A stretch of 64,000 nt of DNA from Rhodococcus sp. X156 (GTDB taxonomy: Bacteria; Actinomycetota; Actinomycetes; Mycobacteriales; Mycobacteriaceae): contig NZ_CP034766.1 of NCBI RefSeq assembly GCF_004006015.1, forward strand, positions 2,513,001 to 2,577,000, given 5' to 3'. The notes under the pieces are model-generated. The model saw only the letters and a program-made list of their open reading frames with translations, ran no database searches and had not been told where the DNA came from. Positions 46,222 through 54,721 of the stretch are shown one piece after another. Both the position numbers and the translations under genes were made by a program. Position 1 is the first letter of the stretch. Each line of letters opens with the position of its first letter.

Positions 46222-46270
46222 TCATCCGAGGCTAGGCCGTGCGCATGTGGCACCTGCGACCGCGGACCGG

Positions 46271-47071
46271 CTACGTCGCGTTGGCCACAGCCACGAGGGC
46301 GCCGGTGACGGCCGCGTACAGCCGGTGGCTCACCTGGTTCAGCTGGGTGGTTTCGGCGTCACCCTCGAGGTAGACGTCGTTCCACGAGCCCATGCCGCCG
46401 AAGACCCAGCCCTGCATCGCGGCGGCGAGCAGGCGCCGCTGCTGTGGCGTGAGCAACCCGTCCGGGGCGAGGTCGGAGTGGTAGGCGATCTCGGGGTGGT
46501 CGGACTCCCCCGCGGCGACCGCCCCGGCGAACACGTCGGCCCAGCCCTGCAGGTCGTGGGCGGCAGCGAACGACCGAGCGGCACCCAGCGCGGCCAGCAG
46601 CTCCTGCGTGGCCGCGGGCACCGAGGGAGCGGCCGGCTCGAACGATGCGGGCAGCTCCGACGCGCTCAGGCTCACCCGCCAGATCGCGCCGCGGGCGTCC
46701 TTGGTGCCGTCGGTGTCCCAGTGCGCCCACCACAGCACCTGTGACTTGCCTCTCGCGACCAGGCCGCGTGGCACTCCGTTGGAGAACGCGGCCGCGAGGT
46801 GCGGGGCCAGCCGGCCCGTGTTCATGGTGGGGGCGAAGAGAGACAGGCGCCGCACCCCCGCGCGCTGCTGGGCGGCAAGCCACCCGCCCGTGCCCTCGAA
46901 CGCCCGCTCGGGCCGGAACAGCCCCTGCTTGGGCTGGGTGAAGGTGAGCGACTGGACGTAGCGCAGGGTGGAGCTGTCACGCTCCAGCGACGGTGGCGGG
47001 CCGGACGGATCCGCGAGCCACGCATTGCCGTGCAGGACAACAGCAATCAGCGCAGCCAGCTCCCCGTTCAT
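46271..47071 (-). CDS. protein of unknown function
   Basis: About 266 residues from ATG 47071; an upstream start at 47149 adds a basic leader. Contains LAALIAVVLHGNAWL at the N-terminus, a RVSLSASELPASF segment and GWVFGGMGSWNDVYLEG near the C-terminus. No family recognised; it has the same high-GC codon use as the chromosome. It is the last ordinary gene before the island. The 229 bp to 47301 hold no gene. Confidence 0.55.
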   Translation of the reverse strand: MNGELAALIAVVLHGNAWLADPSGPPPSLERDSSTLRYVQSLTFTQPKQGLFRPERAFEGTGGWLAAQQRAGVRRLSLFAPTMNTGRLAPHLAAAFSNGVPRGLVARGKSQVLWWAHWDTDGTKDARGAIWRVSLSASELPASFEPAAPSVPAATQELLAALGAARSFAAAHDLQGWADVFAGAVAAGESDHPEIAYHSDLAPDGLLTPQQRRLLAAAMQGWVFGGMGSWNDVYLEGDAETTQLNQVSHRLYAAVTGALVAVANAT

Positions 47072-47300
47072 GGACGGGGACGTTAGCCACCTTCTTATGG
47101 CGGCCCCCACGGCCGGCCCGTACTGCGGTCGTCGCCTTCGACGACCCATGATCTGCTCAAGCGCAGACCAGACATGCTCGGGTGGTACGGCGCGCCCACC
47201 ATCGCACAGTCGACTTGGCGACGAGGCAACTTGTCTTCACGGACGTAAATTGCCTAAGCCCGAGCGCCAGAACGAGCCCGAGCGCCTGATGTGCCCCTGG

Positions 47301-50300
47301 TCACGCCTTGTCGTCAACGATGGTTGCCTTCCCGGTCTTGCTGAGGCTGTTCCGCCCCTCTCTCCGGTTCTCGGGCAGAACTCTTCGCACGGACACCGTG
47401 CGCTCTAATCCAGGGAAGGCCGCGGTGAGTTCCACCCACCCCTGCTCACTGAGAACGACCTGCCAGACCTCCGCGCAGACTGCGTCGGATGGCGGTCTGT
47501 GACTTAACTGGCCTCGGACTCGCAATACGGTGCGAGCGCGCCAGCCACCGTCCGCGCCGACCCACTCAAACTGGCGTTGACCGTTAGTCCATCCAAGTTC
47601 GTGTGCAACTGCCGGATGCAGGGCAAGCCACTGCAGACGCTCTGCGTCGGAGTAGAGCCGGTGTGCTTGAACGACAAGCTCGCGATCCGCCCAACTGAGG
47701 CCGCGGAGCTCCGGGTATCTCGACGCAACGTCCACTGTGATCTCCCACGCCGAACCCGCAGCTGGAGCGATGAGTGGAAGCGCCGGTCGTTCACCATGGC
47801 GGGTGCCGATCCAGCGATCCTCCTCGGGGACTCCCCAGGCGAGCCATCGCCAGCTCGATTGCTCCGCAAGAACGTTGTTGCTCGAGAACTCAGAGGCGTA
47901 TGAATCAGCCGCGTCCGATGCCTCGCTGCACCAGTCCTCCGATGGATAGTCCTTGTTTCCGGGATCCCTCCACGGCATCGGCGTTGTCCCGTCCAGAGGG
48001 AGCGGAGACATCCAGTGTGTCGCCTCGTCGATCATCAAGTCGAGGAAGAACGAGCCTGCACCGCCCGGCAGGGCTCGCGCATCGATCAGTTCGGCCAACA
48101 CCTGCGCACAGCCCCGACGGCCGACCATGTACGCCCAGGGTCGATAGGTGTGAAGATTCCCCCGCACCCTCAACCGGTCCGAGTGATCACGATGACCACC
48201 CTCGGTCCATCTATCGGTATCTGCCTTGCCGAGAGCTGCGGCGCGATGGACGAGCGACGCGACATCGATGCCGAGCTCGTCGGCAATGGCGTCGAGATGC
48301 TGGTCAAACGGGCCGATGACCTGCTGCGGGTCGGTCATGTCGACGTGCGGCACCCCGTGCCTGTCCAACTCGGGAATGCCGCGTGCCGGTAGGGGCGGCA
48401 GGTCCAGGTCGTAGAACGCTGGAAGGTCGATTGGCGCCAGCGCAGGTGCCTCGAGATGCTCAAGCGCCAAGAGCCGACGCGCCAACACTCGAACGATCGC
48501 GTCCTTATCCGATGCGCTTGCAAGAAGCGCCGACTCCAGGTTCGGGTGCGGATCAAGCCCGGCGTGGTTGCGAAGCTCGATCAGTACGTGAAGTGCAGCT
48601 TCGGCAGCCCAACCTCCGCGACCAAGCATCTCAGCAAGAAGTTCCTCGACCACGGACCGATGCGACTGGTGAGCCGCTGCGAGAACACGGCGTGCTCCGA
48701 AATCCACGATCCGAACCGGATGCCCGAGTTGGCGACCCACCCACTCCAGCACTTCCACCTCAGGAGCCTTTGAGGTGCGCATGACCAACTCAGGCAAGGC
48801 GTCGGCCGCCGGCGCAAACACGTCAAGGTAGGCCCGTACCTCCGACCAGCACTGCGCGACCAGGTTCTTGCCACCGAAGAGCTCTGCGAAGCGCCTCAGA
48901 TCCTTGGGATTGAAGTCACCGCCGATAGCTCCGGAAGCAACCAGACCGGCCAGATCGCGAGCAGCAAGGTCAACGAGTTCGTCACCGGCTTGCTGTATCG
49001 CTGCCTCGAACAGGGTCACCCGGCTGCCCCCGTCATAGTGACGCATCCACCCATACGCCTTCGTCCGAGCAAGAATGCGACTCAGAGCTGCGCGTGCTTG
49101 CTCAACCGCTCCGGCGCGCGCCGCTAGACCGGCGAACGATGCGACGGCGGTCGGCTCGAGTGCGAGGCGCTCTGCCTCGCTCAAGAGTTCGATCCCAAGT
49201 AGTCGCGGCGCCACGCCGTCAAAGCCGGCGATCGTCCGAGACCACAGGTCGATCTCCTCCGGGGTCGCCTCCGCGATCATCTTGGTGCGCATCTGCCTCA
49301 ACATCGTTGGCAGTTGAATCACACCCACATCTCCAGATTCTGGAGAGGACTCCGGCGGCTTCGACTCCGCAGAGGCGTCCGACCTTCTGCTGTCGGGAGC
49401 AAACCAAAGACTTTTCGCCCGCGCGAACCGCTCAGTAAGTTCGACTGGGTTGGCGCTTCGGCCGACCAGAAGGTCCTCGATGCTCACGGGCGTATCAGTA
49501 CTCAACGGCATCAGGAGCTCGGTCAGCACCGACGCCACCAACTCGGGTTCCACCTCCGAGCTCTCCGCTGCACCCTTGACGATCGAAAGCACCATCTCGA
49601 CCTCGGACAACACCCCGTGATTGCACAGAGCCTCACCCATGTCGGTAGCGAGCCCAGGGTCGTAGGCGAAAACCGCCTTTACTAGGTCGCCGGCAGCCTC
49701 AGAAGCTTGGCCCTCTGCCCCGTCAGCGGCCACCACAAGTCTTCGGGCATACGTCCGGGCTTCGTTCAAGAACGTATCCTGATCGATATCCCCGATCTTC
49801 GCGGCGTCGACCAGCCATGCCAACCAAGTCACGAGCTGGTAGTCATCGTGATGCTGCGCCGGGCCCCAACCGTATCGATGTGCGTTGCCAACGGCACTGA
49901 TTGCCTCGGCCCGGTCGCCGATCTGAGATCGCACCTTCGCGATCTCAAGCCACGCGGTGGCGCTACCGTGGGGGTCGTCCCCCTCCCCGATCAGAGACTC
50001 CACCGACTGGAGCTCGGCCGCACACCACCCTGCTGCCTCGGCGAAATGGGCGGCAGCGCGAACAACGCCAACGCGCCTACTAGTCGGCCAGTAGGCGCCT
50101 CGTTCAGGGCTGTCCCAAGCCAGCTTGAACTGGCCGACGAGCCGTTCGAGCTGGGCGTAACCTCCGCATCGGTATGAGAGTTCGATCAGCCGGGCGTACA
50201 TGTCAGGCGCCGCATCAGTGAATAGGTACCAACCGGTCCAGTCTTGCGTCGTTTGGTAAGGAACGTCCAGCAGGCGAACCACAGGATCGGCGAGCGCGGG

Positions 50301-53300
50301 AACGTCAGGAGCATCCGCCATACCCAGCGTGAACGCAATCGCTTGCGCTTCGAGTTCCGCCACGCGGGTGATCGCATCGGTAAACCGGCGTCGTGCGGGC
50401 CCCTGGTCCGACCCGGGCGCGGTGAGCCCCTCCGCGGGCAGGTCGTCGTAGACCTTGATCCACTGTGCGAGAGCCCGCATGCGGAACACCCCGAGCATTG
50501 TGCTGTACGGAGCCAGCCCTTCCGAACCGGAGACTGAGGTCGGCCAGGCGGCCTTTGTCTCGGGCGGGAGGAGACGAGCGAACTCCTCGCTCTCGGCGAG
50601 CCCTGCCCTAGCTAGTACGTCCGCCGAAGCGACCCGGAGTGAGAGTGCGATTCGCCTAGGTGAGGGTGCGACTTCCTCGTCATCATCGTCTAGGCCAACG
50701 GCCAAGGGACTCCCAGATATCGGTGCCAAGACTTCCGCTTGCGATGCCTCGAGCGCCAGCATCATCTGGACCTGCCGCAACACTTCTGAAGTTTCCCCGT
50801 CTACTTGTGCTGACCGGGCACTAATGACGTGCTTGCGCGCACGCCAGTCGATGTCAGATTCAACATCAACCCGATCAGCGACCAGTGACGTAGTCGCTGG
50901 ATCTCGGACGGCATCCGCCAAGTCGAAGCATCGAGCGTGGACGGCATTTCGCGCGGCGATAGCTGCGACTCGTTCCTCTCGGGCTTCGCGCTCTTCCCTA
51001 GCCGCCTTCCACCCCGCCTCCTCATCACCAGAGGACGGCGCCGCCTCGTCGGATTCGACTTCAGCGGCCGGGACGGGCAGTAGGTGGTCAAGTTCGTCAA
51101 GCACTCGGCCTATGCCCGAGCGGTGCCACGTGACCTCAGCCCAATCTGTAACACTCTCAACCCACTCCCGTTGCCTATGGTTGCGTTCTCCGACGAGTCC
51201 TTGGAGTCCGCCAATCGCTCGAACAATCGCATTAGCGTCCTCCAGGGCATTCGAGGCAGCCAAGGCAGCGGCAACCTTAAGAGCAGGCCCTGTCTCGATC
51301 CGGAGGCTCCGGCCCTGGACCGTGTGCTCGAGGGCACTGCCGGGATCTACCTCAGACATGGCCTTTGCGATCTCTTCGGCGCTGAGCACGTAACTCCGCT
51401 GGTTCAGCTCATTCAGGAGCATCAGCGAGCGAAGCAAGGCTCGGTGGTCACCAGCTCCAGCCGCAGCCCGGACGGCAACCAGTGCCTGATCACGAACGAC
51501 TCCGTATGGCCTACCGTCAAAGAGATTCTGGCGCAGCGTTCCTGGGACCGCTGCTTCCAGCACTAGCTTAAACTGACCCGCGAGATACCGCTGAGCGAGC
51601 TCCTCGTCTCGGTACTGAGGCCAATCGGTGCTTGCAGCGCACCGATCAGCCAACTGTTTGTGAAGTTCCCGAGAACGCCACTCGCGAAGTTCACCGCCAA
51701 CCATTGCTGTTTGCTCAACAAGGAATCGACGGAAGCTGTTGTGGATAAAGGTCCACTCGTTGCCTCTACGGCGAAAAAAGGTATGCGTGCGCTCCGCGAA
51801 CCGCGACACCGCCGCTGGGCTGACCCACGTTTCCAGCCACGCGAGGTCAACTGGAATACGCAACCGGCACACAGTGCCTAGTACCGACAGAACATCGTGA
51901 TCGTTGAGCAGTGAGCCCAAGTAGTGCGTGTACCGGAGATCGATACTGCCGCGGTAGTCCAATGCATCCATAAGCATTTGCTCGGCTTGCTCTCGACGCG
52001 CATCAACGTCGGCCGCGCTCTCGAGAGCGCGCAGATCCTGAATCATGTAAGTCAGGACCAGCGGGTGACCTTCACTCCTGTCAACGAGGCTGCTCACTTG
52101 GCCAGGAGCAAGCCAGTCGGCGACTCCAGCCAAAGTCGCGATCGCCTCAACTTCCCTGCTGGAAAGCGGCGGCACCTCGACGATCCGCTCATCGTCATCT
52201 AGAGCATCGCGGATCGAAAGTGGAAGAATCGAGGTTGTTTGTGACCCAATCAGAATGCAAACACCGTCGCGCAGCGCGGCCGGACTCGGCAACTCGTCCA
52301 ACAGCGAGCGCGTTGGATTCTGCTCACGCGGGATGTGATCCAGGCCGTCAACGATGATTGTCGTGCGAACACCGTCCTCCGCGAAGCGGTCGCCAGCACG
52401 AGCGAGCTGATCGAACAAGACCTCCCGCTGGCCGAGCAGCTCGCTGCCGAAGCCGTTTCGGTGTAAGCCGGCCTCTTCGAGAGCCAATGAGAGATCATGC
52501 ATGAAACTCTGCGCTTCGCCACGACCGCTAAAAGGATCGGGGGCGTCGGGGACGAACGCGTAATACCTGACGAGTCGACCTGGCACCGCCAAACTCTCGA
52601 CGAGCGTGGACTTCCCCGAACCCGGCGGGCCGATGAGCGCCAGGTAGCCGTTCGTATGACGCTCAAGCGCATGCTCGAGCGCGGTCCGCGCCGCGATGTT
52701 GGCGGTGTATGTCTCCGGGACTGGAAACCTATGCGGGTTCTGGTACTTGACGCGGTCCGCCCATCCGAGCCGCTGCATTAGCTCGGTGCGAGTCAGTTCG
52801 ACGGGCCGAGCAGGATCTACGACGACTGACTGCAGCACGCCGGCTACGTGGCTCAGGTCAGCCGATTCGCGGGTCGAAACGAGTTCTGAATGGTCGAGCG
52901 GGACGAATGTGAACTCGAAGTCTCGAAGGAAGTGTGGGAACTGGTCCACTGTCAGCCCGGACGAGACCAACAGCGCCGTCCAAGCATCCGACCATGATGC
53001 GACAAGGTCGAGTCCGCTGACGTCGGCCCAACCGTGACCTGGATTCAACCGTAGGTACCTGGCCAGCGGCGACAACGAGCGGCTCAAGAATGCTGCGAGG
53101 TGCCGAGGCGCACTGGAGGCAGATGCAAGCGCCGTTCCCGCCGGAGGCGTCGAAGACGATGGAAAGTTATTGGTACACAGGTGGATGGTGAGCGGGCCGT
53201 CCCAGCCCCCGCGAAGGCGCCGCCATGCGTTGGCGAGCTCACCCAGCAATGACTGGCCCTGCCCGGAAGCCCCTGCTAAGTCGCTCCACGTGAAAGACCC

Positions 53301-53522
53301 GGGAAACTGCGACCACTTGACCTGTAGAGCGTGCCGGCGACCTGAAGCGAGAAACTGAAAGTCGTCAGCAACACCGGCATCAGGATCCGCGACTCGGATC
53401 CACTCGAGTAGGGGCAGGTGGCGCTGCACGACCTTAGCGGCAAGCGCGAACTGAGCGGTAAACCCGACCAGCGCGTTCCGCTCGCCGTCGCTCGGGATTG
53501 GGTCGTTCGAAACCGTAGACAT
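47301..53522 (-). CDS. giant STAND NTPase with N-terminal nuclease-like domain, Avs-like
   Basis: 2,073 residues from ATG 53522. Residues 15-75 look like a PD-(D/E)xK nuclease core: a VADDFQF strand with Asp53/54, then Gln67-Val-Lys69 (ALQVKWSQ), the QxK variant seen in Cap4-type (DUF4297) dsDNA nucleases. A STAND/NACHT module follows: Walker A GPPGSGKS (298-305), Walker B IIVDGLDHI (389-397), EGHPLVL (484-490, the GxP motif) and a winged-helix FIHNSFRRFLVEQ (592-604). The rest, about 1,400 residues, is helical and repeat-like, with charged linkers near 830 and 1380 and HEAT-like helices near 1660, presumably the sensor. Layout matches Avs (AVAST) anti-phage proteins; no partner genes are seen. 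GC is lower than the flanks. Weak ribosome site. Confidence 0.8.
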   Translation of the reverse strand: MSTVSNDPIPSDGERNALVGFTAQFALAAKVVQRHLPLLEWIRVADPDAGVADDFQFLASGRRHALQVKWSQFPGSFTWSDLAGASGQGQSLLGELANAWRRLRGGWDGPLTIHLCTNNFPSSSTPPAGTALASASSAPRHLAAFLSRSLSPLARYLRLNPGHGWADVSGLDLVASWSDAWTALLVSSGLTVDQFPHFLRDFEFTFVPLDHSELVSTRESADLSHVAGVLQSVVVDPARPVELTRTELMQRLGWADRVKYQNPHRFPVPETYTANIAARTALEHALERHTNGYLALIGPPGSGKSTLVESLAVPGRLVRYYAFVPDAPDPFSGRGEAQSFMHDLSLALEEAGLHRNGFGSELLGQREVLFDQLARAGDRFAEDGVRTTIIVDGLDHIPREQNPTRSLLDELPSPAALRDGVCILIGSQTTSILPLSIRDALDDDERIVEVPPLSSREVEAIATLAGVADWLAPGQVSSLVDRSEGHPLVLTYMIQDLRALESAADVDARREQAEQMLMDALDYRGSIDLRYTHYLGSLLNDHDVLSVLGTVCRLRIPVDLAWLETWVSPAAVSRFAERTHTFFRRRGNEWTFIHNSFRRFLVEQTAMVGGELREWRSRELHKQLADRCAASTDWPQYRDEELAQRYLAGQFKLVLEAAVPGTLRQNLFDGRPYGVVRDQALVAVRAAAGAGDHRALLRSLMLLNELNQRSYVLSAEEIAKAMSEVDPGSALEHTVQGRSLRIETGPALKVAAALAASNALEDANAIVRAIGGLQGLVGERNHRQREWVESVTDWAEVTWHRSGIGRVLDELDHLLPVPAAEVESDEAAPSSGDEEAGWKAAREEREAREERVAAIAARNAVHARCFDLADAVRDPATTSLVADRVDVESDIDWRARKHVISARSAQVDGETSEVLRQVQMMLALEASQAEVLAPISGSPLAVGLDDDDEEVAPSPRRIALSLRVASADVLARAGLAESEEFARLLPPETKAAWPTSVSGSEGLAPYSTMLGVFRMRALAQWIKVYDDLPAEGLTAPGSDQGPARRRFTDAITRVAELEAQAIAFTLGMADAPDVPALADPVVRLLDVPYQTTQDWTGWYLFTDAAPDMYARLIELSYRCGGYAQLERLVGQFKLAWDSPERGAYWPTSRRVGVVRAAAHFAEAAGWCAAELQSVESLIGEGDDPHGSATAWLEIAKVRSQIGDRAEAISAVGNAHRYGWGPAQHHDDYQLVTWLAWLVDAAKIGDIDQDTFLNEARTYARRLVVAADGAEGQASEAAGDLVKAVFAYDPGLATDMGEALCNHGVLSEVEMVLSIVKGAAESSEVEPELVASVLTELLMPLSTDTPVSIEDLLVGRSANPVELTERFARAKSLWFAPDSRRSDASAESKPPESSPESGDVGVIQLPTMLRQMRTKMIAEATPEEIDLWSRTIAGFDGVAPRLLGIELLSEAERLALEPTAVASFAGLAARAGAVEQARAALSRILARTKAYGWMRHYDGGSRVTLFEAAIQQAGDELVDLAARDLAGLVASGAIGGDFNPKDLRRFAELFGGKNLVAQCWSEVRAYLDVFAPAADALPELVMRTSKAPEVEVLEWVGRQLGHPVRIVDFGARRVLAAAHQSHRSVVEELLAEMLGRGGWAAEAALHVLIELRNHAGLDPHPNLESALLASASDKDAIVRVLARRLLALEHLEAPALAPIDLPAFYDLDLPPLPARGIPELDRHGVPHVDMTDPQQVIGPFDQHLDAIADELGIDVASLVHRAAALGKADTDRWTEGGHRDHSDRLRVRGNLHTYRPWAYMVGRRGCAQVLAELIDARALPGGAGSFFLDLMIDEATHWMSPLPLDGTTPMPWRDPGNKDYPSEDWCSEASDAADSYASEFSSNNVLAEQSSWRWLAWGVPEEDRWIGTRHGERPALPLIAPAAGSAWEITVDVASRYPELRGLSWADRELVVQAHRLYSDAERLQWLALHPAVAHELGWTNGQRQFEWVGADGGWRARTVLRVRGQLSHRPPSDAVCAEVWQVVLSEQGWVELTAAFPGLERTVSVRRVLPENRREGRNSLSKTGKATIVDDKA

Positions 53523-53527
53523 TGGTC

Positions 53528-53698
53528 CGCATCGCCGTTGGGTTAGAGGTCGTTGACCATCATGCAGGATGTTTGGCCTGGCGCAACGCCTTCGCTGTTG
53601 GGTCGCGCATCGCCGTTGCTTGCCCTGCGTTACCCAGGGCTCTGCGAGGCCGCCGCCGGGCTTACAGTCGCCTCGTGTCGCGTGCCTCGTGTCGCGGC
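53528..53698 (-). repeat. short direct repeats in the STAND gene upstream region
   Basis: The 13-mer cgcatcgccgttg occurs at 53528 and 53606, 78 bp apart. A 14-bp tandem pair (cctcgtgtcgcgtg, then cctcgtgtcgcggc) follows at 53671-53698. All lie within 180 bp upstream of the STAND start codon, where operator sites would be expected. Their role is not known. Confidence 0.45.
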
Positions 53699-53879
53699 AC
53701 ATCGTGAGCGGCGCTAGGTGGCTCGGGGGTTGAGCCGCGCGACTTCGCGAGCGGCGCGCGGGTACAGCGGACGAGCATGTCGGTGCGGGTCCACGGGGCC
53801 GTTCATGCCGACGACACGCTCACGTGAGCGCGCTTCTTGCTCCCGCGTCCTCGCCGGCTGTCACGGTCGCCAGGCCGCG

Positions 53880-54211
53880 GCCCTCAATTTGAGTTGGGTG
53901 ACCGGCAGCTCCCTGATGCCAGTGTCCGGCGACGCGCCGTTCGCGGCTCCCGCACCCGGGCGGGTTCCAAAGTCGAGGTCTTCCCGCCAGACTTCGATGA
54001 TGTTGCCGAATGAGGTCTCGCCTGTCAGCTCGCCTGTCGCGCCGTGCCTCGCCCGCCGCGCGGGCACCTCCTTGAGGTTTGCTCGGCATCCTTGTTGGTG
54101 GCCCCCTTGGCCGAGACGCGGCGGACCTGGCCGTCGTGGTCGCGGTACCTGTACGCGCACGAACTCGTCCACTGTGATGTCCGATCGACGTGGCTGCCCA
54201 CGACGTGTCAC
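53880..54211 (-). pseudogene. broken tyrosine integrase, N-terminal part
   Basis: On the minus strand, 54080-54160 encodes AYRYRDHDGQVRR and KGATNKDAEQ, the arm-binding beta-strand start of actinobacterial tyrosine integrases (the x-G-x-x-RRV...G-x-T--A motif). One base further frame, 53970-54078 encodes LKEVPARRARHG and ETSFGNIIEVWREDL, matching the next part of the core-binding domain. A missing C near 54077 would join them. Nothing of the catalytic R-H-R-Y domain remains. It is on the same strand as the tRNA and 320 bp from it, as expected for an int gene beside its att site. Confidence 0.6.
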
Positions 54212-54260
54212 CGCCTTCGGGCGTTCACCCTGGTTAGGTCTCGCGATTCTGCTTCAGCTA

Positions 54261-54395
54261 TCAGTGGGCGTCGCTGACGAAGTAGCGGATCTGGCGACCG
54301 ATGTGACCGAACACGATCCTTAGCCGGCTAGACGCCAGTCGTACACCGTCCTTGGCCAGCACGCGGAGATACTCATAGAGTGCCGTCCGTGCTGG
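54261..54395 (-). other. coding-like fragment upstream of the integrase remnant
   Basis: A reading frame ending at TGA 54263-54261 encodes about 44 residues (TALYEYLRVLAKDGVRLA, then FGHIGRQIRYFVSDAH). No start codon is found and the family is not recognised. Its place before int is where elements often keep xis or a replication gene, so it may be a remnant of one. The remaining bases to 54483 hold nothing I can identify. Confidence 0.3.
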
Positions 54396-54483
54396 ACGGG
54401 GGGACTCCCACCCAGCTCGGGCCACTGGCCAAGAGCTAGCTCCTAGACCGGTTCCCGGACAAGAGTGGACGATCGGTAAGTCT

Positions 54484-54527
54484 TCAAAAGCGTTCAGGCT
54501 CGAAATCCGTAGATTCCGAGCCTGAAC
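54484..54527 (-). terminator. rho-independent terminator of tRNA-fMet
   Basis: Perfect 11-bp stem (GTTCAGGCTCG / CGAGCCTGAAC, 54492-54502 with 54517-54527) followed on the minus strand by GCTTTTG. It starts 5 bases after the tRNA 3' end, so it terminates the tRNA transcript and marks the right end of the putative island. Confidence 0.85.
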
Positions 54528-54531
54528 TTTG

Positions 54532-54605
54532 TAGCGGGGGCAGGATTTGAACCTGCGACCTCTGGGTTATGAGCCCAGCGAGCTACCGAGCTGCTCCACC
54601 CCGCG
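54532..54605 (-). tRNA. initiator tRNA-fMet (CAU)
   Basis: 74 bases folding as a tRNA with anticodon CAT in the loop CTCATAA. The anticodon stem has three consecutive G-C pairs (CTGGG / CCCAG) and the acceptor starts with an unpaired C1, both hallmarks of the bacterial initiator tRNA. T-arm reads GGTTCAAATCC. CCA is not encoded. On the plus strand it appears as the reverse complement, between the island and the UPF0182 gene. Confidence 0.95.
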
Positions 54606-54660
54606 TCGCTGTCAGCGTGTTGATTCGTTCCTTGCTGACAAGAGGAACACTACCGGGCCG

Positions 54661-54689
54661 CCGGGTGCGGGTGCAAATCCCGCACCCGG
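54661..54689 (-). terminator. terminator hairpin after the UPF0182 gene
   Basis: Perfect 11-bp arms (CCGGGTGCGGG / CCCGCACCCGG) with a 7-base loop, 33 bases after the UPF0182 stop. No U-tract. It separates that transcript from the tRNA promoter in the following 55 bp. Confidence 0.7.
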
Positions 54690-54721
54690 CAAACCAGTAT
54701 GTCTTGCGTCACTCTGTGTAG

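Larger units (their letters stand above)
47150..54531. mobile_element. putative decayed integrative island at tRNA-fMet
   Basis: Proposed limits: the 3' side of the tRNA-fMet terminator region on the right and the end of chromosomal coding near 47.1 kb on the left. Inside: visibly lower GC than both flanks, a single giant STAND defence-like gene, and broken coding fragments including a tyrosine integrase remnant next to the tRNA. I found no second copy of the tRNA 3' end at the left edge, so the att repeats are not shown and the left boundary is uncertain. Confidence 0.5.

Noticed and set aside
47254-47290. Short tandem repeats (agcccgagcgcc) after the STAND gene
   Set aside because: Two copies only, too short and GC-rich to mean a CRISPR or other ordered array.
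47140-47300. Left att repeat of tRNA-fMet
   Set aside because: No match to the tRNA 3' half was found by eye here; left boundary of the island is therefore not claimed as an att site.
47301-53702. Longer start of the STAND protein at 53702
   Set aside because: The extra 60 residues are Arg/Cys-rich with no fold-like pattern; ATG 53522 begins a sensible sequence.
53718-54323. 201-codon plus-strand ORF in the island
   Set aside because: It is the complement of the integrase remnant, with biased composition and no recognisable motif.
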